Assembly: GCA_902635965.1 (NCBI GenBank)
Contig: CACPQA010000012.1
Span: 1 to 59,082 of the forward strand
Direction of reading: 5' to 3'
DNA: 59,082 nucleotides
DNA from: an uncultured Bacteroidota bacterium
GTDB lineage: Bacteria; Bacteroidota; Bacteroidia; Flavobacteriales; Flavobacteriaceae
Shown here: positions 47,113-55,639 of the stretch, one piece after another
Position numbering within the stretch: the stretch's first letter is position 1
How the letters are laid out: the number at the start of each line of letters is the position of its first letter
Notes under the pieces: model-generated
Databases searched by the model: none
Seen by the model: only the letters and a program-made list of their open reading frames with translations
What the model was told of the DNA's origin: nothing
Program-made: the position numbers and the translations under genes

Positions 47113-48153
47113 ATGAAGTTTACAGCAGCTGAGATTGCTAATATGATAGAGGGTAAAGTTGATGGAGATGATACTGTTGAGATCTCTAGCTTATCAAAAA
47201 TTGAGGAAAGTACCCACGGTTCGTTGACTTTTTTGGCCAACCCTAAGTATACTCAATATATTTACACAACAAATGCATCACTAGTTATTGTAAACGAGGA
47301 CTTTAAAGTCGAAAATGAAATTAATCCGACTTTAATAAGGGTTACAGATGCATATCAAGCCTTCTCGACTTTATTAGAATTTTATACTAAAAATGATAAA
47401 ATAAAAAGAGGAATTGAGTCTACCTCTATTATAGATAAAACCACGAATATTCACTCCTCGTGTTATATTGGAAATTTTTCAATAATTGGGAAAAATGTAA
47501 GGCTTGGGAAAAATATTTTAATTGCTCCACATGTTATTATTGAAGATAACGTTTCGATTGGAGACAATACCAAAATTGAAAGTTTTTGTGCTATTAAAAA
47601 TGGTTCAAATATTGGATCAAACTGTCATATTCACAGTGGTTGTATTATTGGTTCTGACGGTTTTGGCTTTGCTCCCAAGGATGATGGAACATATAATAAA
47701 ATTCCTCACACTGGAAATGTGCAGATTTCTGATCATGTAGAAATTGGTGCAAATTCAACAATTGACCGAGCAACATTAGGTTCAACAAAAATAATGAGAG
47801 GTGTCAAAATGGATAATCAAATACAGATTGCACACAATGTTGAAATCGGTTCAAATACTGTAATTGCTGCGCAAACTGGAATAGCTGGATCTACTAAAAT
47901 TGGATCAAATTGCATAATTGGTGGGCAAGTTGGTATTGTAGGACATCTAAAAATAGGCAATAATGTTAGTATACAAGGGCAGTCTGGTATCATAAGTAAT
48001 ATTAAAGATGGAGATGTAATACAGGGTTCTCCTGCAATTGGATACAAAGATTACAATAAATCATATGTTTATTTTAGGCGTTTTCCATCAATTGTCAAAC
48101 GATTAGAGAGACTAGAGAAAAATAACAATGAACAATTTTCAAACAACGATTAA
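47113..48153 (+). CDS. lpxD: UDP-3-O-acylglucosamine N-acyltransferase LpxD
   Basis: LpxD adds the second (N-linked) hydroxyacyl chain in lipid A synthesis. The 346-residue protein has an N-terminal uridine-binding domain (FTAAEIANMIEGKVDGD, LTFLANPKY) and a left-handed beta-helix of hexapeptide repeats (IGSDGFGFAPKDDGTYNKIP, HNVEIGSNTVIAAQTGIAG). The catalytic His lies in IQIAHNVEIG. A C-terminal helix follows. Its 3' end overlaps lpxC-fabZ by 26 bases. It is the first gene of lpxD-lpxC/fabZ-lpxA-efp-sucD. Confidence 0.96.
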   Translation: MKFTAAEIANMIEGKVDGDDTVEISSLSKIEESTHGSLTFLANPKYTQYIYTTNASLVIVNEDFKVENEINPTLIRVTDAYQAFSTLLEFYTKNDKIKRGIESTSIIDKTTNIHSSCYIGNFSIIGKNVRLGKNILIAPHVIIEDNVSIGDNTKIESFCAIKNGSNIGSNCHIHSGCIIGSDGFGFAPKDDGTYNKIPHTGNVQISDHVEIGANSTIDRATLGSTKIMRGVKMDNQIQIAHNVEIGSNTVIAAQTGIAGSTKIGSNCIIGGQVGIVGHLKIGNNVSIQGQSGIISNIKDGDVIQGSPAIGYKDYNKSYVYFRRFPSIVKRLERLEKNNNEQFSNND

Positions 48154-49525
48154 TAGCCAAGTTCTGTTAAATGGAGTTGGACTTCATACTGGTAAAAATG
48201 TAACAATAAAATTTTCACCGGCGCCACACGATGTTGGATATTGTTTTGTCAGAGATGATTTAGAAGGGAATCCAACAGTTGAAGCTGATATTCAATGGGT
48301 TTATGATACTCAAAGAGGCACTAATCTTAACAAAAATGGGGTGATAATTAATACAACTGAACATGTTTTATCTGCCCTTGTTGGTCTTGACATAGATAAC
48401 TGTTACATACATTTAGATGCTCCTGAGCCCCCGATAATGGATGGATCTTCTATATTTTTTGTGAAAGCACTACAGAAAACAGGTATTAAACAATTGGATG
48501 TTGAAAGAAATGAGTATGTCGTTAAGGAGGTCATAAAATTTACAGACGATGAGACAGGTAGTGAAATAACAATGATTCCATCTGATTCATATCAAATAAC
48601 TACAATGGTTGACTTTGGAACTAAAATTTTAGGTACTCAAAATGCTACTTTAAATAATATTAGTGATTATGAAAAAGAAATCGCCTCATCAAGAACATTC
48701 AGTTTTTTGCATGAAATTGAGATGCTATTGGAAAATGGTTTAATTCAAGGAGGAGATTTAAATAATGCTATAGTTTATGTTGATAAACCGCTTTCCAAAA
48801 AAACAATGGAAAGGCTTAAAAAGGCATTTAATAAAAAACAAATATCAGTACAACCAAACGGTATACTAGATAATTTGTCTTTGCATTACCCTAATGAAGC
48901 CGCAAGACATAAATTGTTAGATATTATTGGAGACTTAGCACTTGTTCGTCACAGAATTAGGGGTAAAGTTATTGCTCACAAGCCAGGTCACAGAACTAAT
49001 ATTCAATTTGCAAAAAAACTTTCAAAAATTATAAAAGAAGAAAAAAGAAATAATTTTCCAGAAATTGATCTTATTAAAGAACCATTGATGGGCGTTAGTG
49101 ATATTATGAAAATGTTACCCCACAGGCCTCCATTCCTTTTAGTAGACAAAATCCATGAGATATCAAAAGAACGCGTAATTGGATCCAAAGGAGTAACTAT
49201 GAATGAATTTTTCTTTAAAGGCCATTTCCCAGGAGCACCAGTTATGCCAGGTGTTTTAATTATTGAAGCTATGGCTCAAACTGGTGGAGTTTTGTTGCTT
49301 AACACTGTTCCTGATCCAGAAAATTACCTTACATTCTTTATGAAAATTGATAATGCTAAATTTAAACATCCCGTATATCCTGGTGATCAACTGGTTTTTA
49401 AACTTGAATTAATGACTCCAATAAGGAGAGGAATTTGTCATATGAAAGGGTTTACTTTTTCTAATGAACGACTGGTAACTGAAGCTGAACTAATGGCTCA
49501 ACTAATTCTAAGAAATAAAAAATGA
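48128..49525 (+). CDS. lpxC/fabZ: Bifunctional LpxC deacetylase / FabZ dehydratase
   Basis: Two enzymes are fused in 465 residues. Residues 1 to about 310 are LpxC, the zinc deacetylase committing to lipid A (TTEHVLSALVGLDIDNCYIH, PIMDGSS, and RHKLLDIIGDLALV with zinc ligands, then AHKPGH). Residues from about 320 are FabZ, the hydroxyacyl-ACP dehydratase of fatty-acid elongation (MLPHRPPFLLVDKI, FKGHFPGAPVMPGVLIIEAM). The fusion is standard in Bacteroidota and couples the competing uses of hydroxyacyl-ACP. lpxA overlaps the stop by four bases (ATGA). Confidence 0.97.
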   Translation: MNNFQTTINSQVLLNGVGLHTGKNVTIKFSPAPHDVGYCFVRDDLEGNPTVEADIQWVYDTQRGTNLNKNGVIINTTEHVLSALVGLDIDNCYIHLDAPEPPIMDGSSIFFVKALQKTGIKQLDVERNEYVVKEVIKFTDDETGSEITMIPSDSYQITTMVDFGTKILGTQNATLNNISDYEKEIASSRTFSFLHEIEMLLENGLIQGGDLNNAIVYVDKPLSKKTMERLKKAFNKKQISVQPNGILDNLSLHYPNEAARHKLLDIIGDLALVRHRIRGKVIAHKPGHRTNIQFAKKLSKIIKEEKRNNFPEIDLIKEPLMGVSDIMKMLPHRPPFLLVDKIHEISKERVIGSKGVTMNEFFFKGHFPGAPVMPGVLIIEAMAQTGGVLLLNTVPDPENYLTFFMKIDNAKFKHPVYPGDQLVFKLELMTPIRRGICHMKGFTFSNERLVTEAELMAQLILRNKK

Positions 49526-50307
49526 ATCAACCCCTAGCATATGTTCATCCTGGAGCAAAAATTGCAAAAAACGTTGTTGTAGAACCATATACAACCATCA
49601 GCAATGACGTAATTATTGGTGATGGTACATGGATAGGATCTAATGTTACAATTATGGAAGGTGCTCGAATAGGAAAAAATTGTACGATTTTTCCTGGTGC
49701 AGTTATTTCTGCAATACCGCAGGACTTAAAATACAATGGTGAAGAAACAACAGCTGAAATAGGAGACAATACAACAATCAGAGAGTGTGTTACTATCAAT
49801 CGTGGAACAAAAGATAGATCAAAAACTGTGATTGGTAAAGACTGCCTTATTATGGCTTACAGTCATATAGCACACGATTGTATCGTTGGCGATAGTTGTA
49901 TTTTTTCAAATAGTTCTACACTTGCTGGGCATGTAAGTATTGGTAATTTTGTAATTCTGGCCGGAATGGTTGCTATACATCAATATTGTACAGTAGGAGA
50001 CTATGCATTTATTACAGGGGGATCTTTAGTTAGGAAAGATGTTCCACCTTATGTAAAAGCTGCAAGAGAACCACTATCTTATGTTGGTGTAAATTCAGTG
50101 GGCTTAAGAAGAAGAGGGTTTGGCACGAAAAAAATTAGAGAAATCCAATCTATTTATCGTATTCTATATCAAAAAAATTACAATAACACCCAAGCCACAG
50201 AAATTCTAGAAGCAGAAATGGAAGTAAGTCCTGAAAGAGATGAAATTTTGGATTTTATCAAAAATTCTCATAGAGGAATAATGAAAGGTTACTTCAGAAA
50301 AAGTTAA
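49522..50307 (+). CDS. lpxA: UDP-N-acetylglucosamine acyltransferase LpxA
   Basis: LpxA starts lipid A synthesis by adding a 3-hydroxyacyl chain to UDP-GlcNAc. The 261-residue protein is a hexapeptide beta-helix (VHPGAKIAKNVVVEPYTTI, GAVISAIPQDLKYNGEETT, IRECVTINRGT) with the catalytic His in AYSHIAHDCIVG and a C-terminal helical part (GLRRRGFGTKKIREI). Acyl-chain length cannot be read with confidence. efp follows after four bases. Confidence 0.97.
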   Translation: MNQPLAYVHPGAKIAKNVVVEPYTTISNDVIIGDGTWIGSNVTIMEGARIGKNCTIFPGAVISAIPQDLKYNGEETTAEIGDNTTIRECVTINRGTKDRSKTVIGKDCLIMAYSHIAHDCIVGDSCIFSNSSTLAGHVSIGNFVILAGMVAIHQYCTVGDYAFITGGSLVRKDVPPYVKAAREPLSYVGVNSVGLRRRGFGTKKIREIQSIYRILYQKNYNNTQATEILEAEMEVSPERDEILDFIKNSHRGIMKGYFRKS

Positions 50308-50311
50308 TGAT

Positions 50312-50875
50312 ATGGGAAGTACATCAGACATAAGAAAAGGTTTGTGCATAAGATACAATAACGATATTTATAAAATTATTGATTTTCTTCATGTGAAGCC
50401 AGGCAAAGGACCAGCATTTGTTAGAACTAAACTTAAAAACGTTAGTACCGGAAGGGTTATAGATAATACTTTTTCTGCTGGCCATAAAATTGAAACTATA
50501 CGCGTTGAAACTTCTAAATATCAGTTTTTGTATAATGATGCGGAAAATTTTCACTTCATGAATAACGATGATTTTAATCAAATCACAATTGACAAGAAAA
50601 TGTTAGAAAATTCAGATTTTTTGAAGGAAGGTGAAATTGTTAATATTTCTATGAATTCTGAAAATCAAATCCCACTTTCAGTTGATATGCCATCTAATGT
50701 AATTTTGGAAGTTATCCAGACAGAACCAGGAGTTAAAGGAAATACAGCTACAAATGCTTTTAAACCTGCTACTGTTGAAACAGGTGCTAAAGTCAATGTT
50801 CCACTTTTTATTGATGAAGGTGATAAAATTAAAATCGACTGTTCAAAGGGAACATATTTAGAAAGAATACAATAA
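50312..50875 (+). CDS. efp: Elongation factor P
   Basis: EF-P relieves ribosomes stalled on polyproline. The 187-residue protein has the three beta domains, with Lys32 at the tip of domain I in [10 protein letters not shown], the residue modified in many bacteria, and the C-terminal signature [21 protein letters not shown]. No lysine-modifying EpmA/B genes are nearby. The position between lpxA and sucD is conserved in Bacteroidota as I remember it. Confidence 0.97.
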   Translation: MGSTSDIRKGLCIRYNNDIYKIIDFLHVKPGKGPAFVRTKLKNVSTGRVIDNTFSAGHKIETIRVETSKYQFLYNDAENFHFMNNDDFNQITIDKKMLENSDFLKEGEIVNISMNSENQIPLSVDMPSNVILEVIQTEPGVKGNTATNAFKPATVETGAKVNVPLFIDEGDKIKIDCSKGTYLERIQ

Positions 50876-50885
50876 TATAGACAAT

Positions 50886-51764
50886 ATGAGTATACTAGTA
50901 AATAAAGAGTCAAAAATTATAGTTCAAGGTTTCACTGGAAGTGAAGGTACGTTTCATGCAAATCAAATGATTGAGTATGGAACAAATATAGTTGGTGGTG
51001 TTACTCCCGGCAAAGGTGGTCAAACTCATCTTGATAAACCAGTTTTCAACACAGTTTTAGATGCTGTAAAAAAAGAAAATGCAAATACAAGCATAATATT
51101 TGTTCCACCTGCTTTTGCACCAGATGCAATAATTGAAGCTGCAGAGTCTGGAATAAAAGTTATCGTAACAATTACCGAAGGTATTCCTGTGCAAGATATG
51201 GTTTTGGTCTACGAACATTTAAAATCCTTTGACTGTAGAATGATTGGTCCTAATTGCCCTGGAGTTATTACTCCTGAAGAAGCTAAAGTTGGAATTATGC
51301 CGGGCTTTGTTTTCAAAAAGGGTAGGGTAGGTGTTATATCAAAATCCGGAACTTTAACTTATGAAGCTGCCGATCAAATAGTAAAAAATGGTTATGGCAT
51401 ATCGACCGCAATAGGAATAGGTGGAGACCCAATTATAGGCACTACAACTAAGGATGCAGTGAAATTATTTTTAGATGACGATGAAACAGATTGCATTGTT
51501 ATGATTGGAGAAATTGGAGGTCAGTTGGAAGTTGAAGCCTCTCGGTATATTTTGGATAACGGTAATAAAAAACCCGTTGTTGGTTTTATTGCTGGCGAAA
51601 CAGCTCCCAAAGGAAGAACAATGGGCCATGCTGGTGCAATAGTCGGTGGTGACGAAGATACTGCGTCTGCTAAGAAAAAGGCTATGCGGGACTGTGGGGT
51701 TTTAGTGTGCGATTCGCCTGCTGAAATAGGCTTAACAGTTAAAAAATCCCTAAAAAAAAATTAA
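50886..51764 (+). CDS. sucD: Succinate-CoA ligase subunit alpha
   Basis: SucD is the subunit of succinyl-CoA synthetase that binds CoA and carries the phosphohistidine in the TCA cycle. The 292-residue protein shows [33 protein letters not shown], and the active-site [20 protein letters not shown]. The beta subunit sucC is not beside it, as is usual in this phylum. fabG follows one base after the stop. Confidence 0.97.
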   Translation: MSILVNKESKIIVQGFTGSEGTFHANQMIEYGTNIVGGVTPGKGGQTHLDKPVFNTVLDAVKKENANTSIIFVPPAFAPDAIIEAAESGIKVIVTITEGIPVQDMVLVYEHLKSFDCRMIGPNCPGVITPEEAKVGIMPGFVFKKGRVGVISKSGTLTYEAADQIVKNGYGISTAIGIGGDPIIGTTTKDAVKLFLDDDETDCIVMIGEIGGQLEVEASRYILDNGNKKPVVGFIAGETAPKGRTMGHAGAIVGGDEDTASAKKKAMRDCGVLVCDSPAEIGLTVKKSLKKN

Positions 51765-51765
51765 C

Positions 51766-52512
51766 ATGAAACTTTTAGAAAAAAAAATTGCTCTTATAAC
51801 TGGTGGCTCAAGAGGTATAGGAAAGTCAATTGTTGAAAAATTTGCTTCAAATGGCTGTAATGTTGCTTTCACTTACAATAGATCTAAATCTAGTGCTAAG
51901 CTTATCGAATCCAACTTATCAAAAAAAGAATTAAAAATCAAGGGATACAAAAGTGATGCTTCAAAATACAAAGAGGCTGAACTTCTTGTAAATTCAGTTA
52001 TAAAAGATTTTGGCAAAATTGATATTCTAGTTAATAACGCAGGAATTACTAAAGATAATTTATTGATGAGAATGTCTGAAGATGATTTTAATGAAGTTTT
52101 AGATATAAACTTAAATTCAGTTTTTAACATGACCAAAGCTGTGCTAAGAGAGTTTTTGAAAAATAGAGGTGGATCTATTATTAATATTAGTTCTGTTGTA
52201 GGTTTAAAAGGTAATGCTGGACAATCAAATTATTCTGCATCCAAAGCAGGTATAATTGGATTTACTAAATCTGTTGCTTTAGAACTAGGTTCCCGAAACA
52301 TAAGAAGTAATGTCGTTGCCCCTGGATTTATTGAAACCGAAATGACTAAAAGTTTATCTGAGGATACTCTAAAATCTTGGTATAATTCAATTCCATTAAA
52401 ACGAGGAGGTAAACCTAGTGATATAGGAAATGTTTGTGTATTTTTGGGTTCAGATATGTCATCTTACATAACTGGACAAACTCTAGTTGTGGATGGTGGA
52501 ATGTTAACTTAA
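51766..52512 (+). CDS. fabG: 3-oxoacyl-ACP reductase FabG
   Basis: FabG reduces 3-oxoacyl-ACP with NADPH in fatty-acid elongation. The 248-residue short-chain dehydrogenase has the cofactor loop TGGSRGIGKSIVEKF, NNAG(ITKDNLLMRM), and the catalytic Ser in INISSVVG and YSASKAG (Tyr and Lys). The ITKDNLLMRM stretch is characteristic of true FabG. It is one base after sucD and 10 bases before the prohibitin-like gene, and its pathway matches FabZ in the upstream fusion. Confidence 0.93.
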   Translation: MKLLEKKIALITGGSRGIGKSIVEKFASNGCNVAFTYNRSKSSAKLIESNLSKKELKIKGYKSDASKYKEAELLVNSVIKDFGKIDILVNNAGITKDNLLMRMSEDDFNEVLDINLNSVFNMTKAVLREFLKNRGGSIINISSVVGLKGNAGQSNYSASKAGIIGFTKSVALELGSRNIRSNVVAPGFIETEMTKSLSEDTLKSWYNSIPLKRGGKPSDIGNVCVFLGSDMSSYITGQTLVVDGGMLT

Positions 52513-52522
52513 AAAAAAAAAA

Positions 52523-53344
52523 ATGATGCAAAAATTACCCAAAATTGGTTTACCAGCTTTACTGCTTGGTTTTATTTTAATCGTGTTTATTTCTAAATCT
52601 TCTATTAATATTGGCTATGGTGAGGCTGGTGTTTTGTTTAGAACATTTGGAGGAGGAGTAGTAACTGATTCCCCACCTCTTGGAGAGGGTTTTCATATAA
52701 TAGCACCATGGAATAAAGTTTATGTTTATAATGTTAAGCAACAAGAGTTTTTTGAAAGTGGTATGCAAGTTCTTTCTTCTAATGGATTGGAGATTTCTCT
52801 AGATGTTTCAGTTCTTTATCAACCAAAGTATAACGAATTAGGCCTCCTTCACAAGACGAAGGGTGAGAATTATGTAAATATTGTTTTAATTCCACAAATC
52901 AGAGCGGTTGCACGTTCGGTAGTGGGAAGATATACTCCTGAACAATTATATTCTACAAAACGTGACGCAATTCAAATAGAAATCGCTGAAGAAACTATTA
53001 AAAACGTTGATGAACAACATATACAGGTCAATGCGGTTTTAGTTCGTGACGTTACTCTTCCAGTAGCTATAAAAGAAGCTATTGAAAGAAAGTTAAGACA
53101 AGAACAAGAGGCTCTAGAGTATGAATTCAGGTTAGAGAAAGCAAAACAAGAGGCCGAAAGACAAAGAATTGATGCTGAAGGAAAGGCAACTGCTAATAGA
53201 ATATTAAGCGCTTCCTTAACTGCGAAAATTTTGCAAGAGAAAGGAATCGAGGCCACAACTAGGCTTTCGGAGTCTCCAAATTCTAAAGTTATTATTATCG
53301 GGAGTGGTAAAGACGGATTACCAATTATATTAGGCAATCAATAA
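52523..53344 (+). CDS. Prohibitin-family (SPFH) membrane protein
   Basis: This is a 273-residue protein with one N-terminal membrane segment (GLPALLLGFILIVFI, residues 8-22), then an SPFH/band-7 domain (INIGYGEAGVLFRTFGGG, VSVLYQPKYNELG, RAVARSVVGRYTPEQLYSTKR). A long coiled coil follows (RKLRQEQEALEYEFRLEKAKQEAER, quoted in part: QEALEYEFRLEKAK). Prohibitins form large membrane rings that act as scaffolds for proteases and lipids. No partner NfeD or FtsH gene is adjacent. It is the last gene before the histidine attenuator and follows fabG by 10 bases. Confidence 0.93.
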   Translation: MMQKLPKIGLPALLLGFILIVFISKSSINIGYGEAGVLFRTFGGGVVTDSPPLGEGFHIIAPWNKVYVYNVKQQEFFESGMQVLSSNGLEISLDVSVLYQPKYNELGLLHKTKGENYVNIVLIPQIRAVARSVVGRYTPEQLYSTKRDAIQIEIAEETIKNVDEQHIQVNAVLVRDVTLPVAIKEAIERKLRQEQEALEYEFRLEKAKQEAERQRIDAEGKATANRILSASLTAKILQEKGIEATTRLSESPNSKVIIIGSGKDGLPIILGNQ

Positions 53345-53359
53345 TTTTAAAAAAAATAT

Positions 53360-53367
53360 TATATTTG
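53360..53367 (+). promoter_or_regulatory. Candidate -7 box of the his operon leader
   Basis: TATATTTG matches TAnnTTTG in full and ends six bases before the leader peptide ATG. The leader mRNA would start at or next to this ATG. The -33 region shows no clear TTTG. Confidence 0.5.
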
Positions 53368-53373
53368 CCAATA

Positions 53374-53427
53374 ATGAAAAAATTACATCATTTACATATA
53401 TACAAAGCCGTTTCAAACGAGATGTAA
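53374..53427 (+). CDS. Histidine leader peptide
   Basis: This 17-codon ORF encodes MKKLHHLHIYKAVSNEM, with His at positions 5, 6 and 8 (CAT codons at 53386-53391 and 53395-53397). It lies between a -7 box and a terminator in front of hisG. In the attenuation model, scarcity of charged tRNA-His stalls the ribosome on these codons and frees downstream RNA to block the terminator. The clustering of three rare histidines immediately before hisG is the main evidence. It is far too short to be a functional protein. Confidence 0.82.
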   Translation: MKKLHHLHIYKAVSNEM

Positions 53428-53480
53428 TTTATGTATTATCTAAATTAATTAACCCGTTTGACTATCAAACGGGTTTTTTT
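53413..53480 (+). terminator. Transcription attenuator of the his operon
   Basis: The terminator has a 10-bp stem, AACCCGTTTG (53451-53460) with CAAACGGGTT (53466-53475), a 5-base loop and seven or more T. The sequence TCAAACG at 53413-53419, inside the end of the leader ORF, is complementary to CGTTTGA at 53455-53461 and can form the antiterminator. A ribosome stalled on the His codons would leave 53413-53419 free; one that reaches the stop codon at 53425 would cover it and allow termination. Confidence 0.83.
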
Positions 53481-53498
53481 ATAAAATAAATTTTAAAA

Positions 53499-54350
53499 AT
53501 GATAAAAATAGCGATTCAAAAAAGTGGAAGGTTAAATGAAAAATCTCTTAAATTAATTAAGGATTGTGGTGTAAATTTTGAAGTATACAGAGATCAATTA
53601 AAAGTAATTTCAAAAAATTATCCAATAGAAATTTATTTCTTTAGAAATGGAGATATTCCAAAATACTTAAATGACGGAGTTGTAGACTTGGCTATTATTG
53701 GCGAAAATACCCTGAACGAAAAGGGTTACCAGCTTAATATCATAGAAAAACTTGGTTTTTCAAAATGCAGAGTTTCCATTGCGGTTCCAAAAGATTTCGA
53801 ATATAAAAGTGTTAATGATTTAAATAATATCCGTATTGCAACTTCTTACCCTAATACTTTAAAAAAATTTTTTAAAAAAGAAGGGATTAAATCTGACTTG
53901 CACATAATTAATGGTTCAGTTGAGATATCTCCTAGTATAGGCCTTGCTGATGCAATATGTGACATTGTTTCCAGTGGAAGTACTCTATTTGAAAATAATT
54001 TAGTAGAGGTTGTTACACTTTTTGAGTCTGAGGCAGTACTGGTTCAGTCTAATAATGTTAAAAAAGACTTATGTTCTGAAATTAATAATTTAGTTTTTAG
54101 GATCAGATCAGTTTTAATGGCAAAAAAATTCAAATATATTTTAATGAATGCTCCCAATAAGAGTATAAATAAAATATCTCAAATTCTCCCAGTACTTAAA
54201 AGCCCAACAGTGCTTCCTCTCGCAAAAGACGGGTGGAGTTCTATTCACTCAGTGATAGATTACGAAGATTTTTGGAATATAATAGATATGCTTAAAAAAG
54301 AAGGTGCGGAAGATATTTTAGTTTGTCCAATAGAAAAAATGGTATTGTAA
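53499..54350 (+). CDS. hisG: ATP phosphoribosyltransferase HisG, long form
   Basis: HisG catalyses the first step of histidine synthesis, joining ATP and PRPP. The 283-residue length and the C-terminal ACT-like domain (LMNAPNKSINKISQILP, then GAEDILVCPIEKMVL) mark the long form, which is inhibited by histidine and needs no HisZ. The N-terminus (IAIQKSGRLNEKSLKLI) and VDLAIIGENTL match the family, as does the PRPP-region DAICDIVSSGSTLFEN. It follows the attenuator by 19 bases, so transcription is linked to histidine supply. The hisD start overlaps its stop (TAATG). Confidence 0.96.
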   Translation: MIKIAIQKSGRLNEKSLKLIKDCGVNFEVYRDQLKVISKNYPIEIYFFRNGDIPKYLNDGVVDLAIIGENTLNEKGYQLNIIEKLGFSKCRVSIAVPKDFEYKSVNDLNNIRIATSYPNTLKKFFKKEGIKSDLHIINGSVEISPSIGLADAICDIVSSGSTLFENNLVEVVTLFESEAVLVQSNNVKKDLCSEINNLVFRIRSVLMAKKFKYILMNAPNKSINKISQILPVLKSPTVLPLAKDGWSSIHSVIDYEDFWNIIDMLKKEGAEDILVCPIEKMVL

Positions 54351-55639
54351 TGGAAATAATTGATAATCCAAATAAAAAAAATTGGAAGGAAATATGTTCG
54401 AGATTAACTTCATCCTATAAAGAAAACGAGGAGATTGTCTCAAAAATTTTTAAAGATGTTGAAACAATAGGTGATGAAGCACTCACAAAATATACTTTAA
54501 AATATGATAATGTTTTGATTAAAAACTTTTTAGTATCTGAAACCGAAATGTCAAATTCTGTAGGCAAAGTGGATTCTGAATTAAAAAAGGCTATTACAGT
54601 GGCTTTCAATAACATTCATAAGTTTCATTCTGCTCAAAAATCAAAGAAAATTATAGTTGAAACTTCAAAAGGGGTAGAATGCTGGCAAAAAAAGTATCCA
54701 ATTGAAAGCGTTGGACTCTATGTACCTGGTGGAACTGCGCCACTCTTTTCAACTCTCTTAATGCTCGCTATTCCTGCAAAAATTGCGGGATGTGACGAAA
54801 TTATTGTTTGTACACCTCCAGATATTGATGGAAAGGTTTCAAATGTTATTTTATACACTGCATTTTTATGTGGGATAAAAAAACTTTATAAAGTTGGGGG
54901 AATCCAGTCTATTGCTGCACTTTCGATTGGAACTGAGTCAGTACCAAAAGTATATAAGATATTTGGGCCTGGCAATCAATTCATTAATTCTGCAAAGCAA
55001 TATGCCCTAAAGTATAACGTAAGTATTGATTTACCAGCTGGGCCTAGCGAAGTTCTTATAGTCGCAGATAAAACTTCTAACCCCTCTTTTGTTGCAATTG
55101 ATTTAATAGCCCAAGCTGAACATGGAATAGATAGTCAGTCAATTTTGGTAGCTAACGATAAAAACGTAATAAAAAGCGTGTTAGAGGAGACAAATAAAAT
55201 AATTTCTAAACTCACTAGAAAAAACATTTTGAATGAATCAATGAAAAATTCAAAGTTTGTAATTTTTAAAAATGATATTGATGCGGTTGACTTTATCAAT
55301 TATTATGCACCTGAACATTATATGATATGTGTAGAAAAAAAACAATTTTATATTGATGGCTTAAAAAATGCAGGTTCTGTTTTTATAGGAAATTTTTCAC
55401 CTGAGACCCTTGGTGATTATGCTTCTGGAACCAATCACACACTGCCAACAAGTGGATTCGCGAGACAATATAGCGGAGTAAATTTAGACAGTTTTTTAAA
55501 ATCCATCACATTTCAAAAAATCACTAAAGATGGGATAAGGGGTATAGGACCTCATGTTGAATTATTAGCTGATGCTGAAGGGCTTGATGCGCACAAAATG
55601 TCAGTTACGTTAAGATTAAAAGAAATACAAAATGACTAA
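54350..55639 (+). CDS. hisD: Histidinol dehydrogenase HisD
   Basis: HisD oxidises histidinol to histidine in two NAD-dependent steps using zinc. The 429-residue protein has VGLYVPGGTAPLFSTLLM, KIFGPGNQFINSAKQY, DLPAGPSEVLI, AEHGIDSQSILV and, near the end, PEHYMICVEK and ASGTNHTLPTSGFARQYSG with metal-site residues. ATG 54350 overlaps the hisG stop by one base; an in-frame TTG at 54323 lies inside hisG and is not used. hisC overlaps the end by eight bases. Confidence 0.96.
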   Translation: MEIIDNPNKKNWKEICSRLTSSYKENEEIVSKIFKDVETIGDEALTKYTLKYDNVLIKNFLVSETEMSNSVGKVDSELKKAITVAFNNIHKFHSAQKSKKIIVETSKGVECWQKKYPIESVGLYVPGGTAPLFSTLLMLAIPAKIAGCDEIIVCTPPDIDGKVSNVILYTAFLCGIKKLYKVGGIQSIAALSIGTESVPKVYKIFGPGNQFINSAKQYALKYNVSIDLPAGPSEVLIVADKTSNPSFVAIDLIAQAEHGIDSQSILVANDKNVIKSVLEETNKIISKLTRKNILNESMKNSKFVIFKNDIDAVDFINYYAPEHYMICVEKKQFYIDGLKNAGSVFIGNFSPETLGDYASGTNHTLPTSGFARQYSGVNLDSFLKSITFQKITKDGIRGIGPHVELLADAEGLDAHKMSVTLRLKEIQND

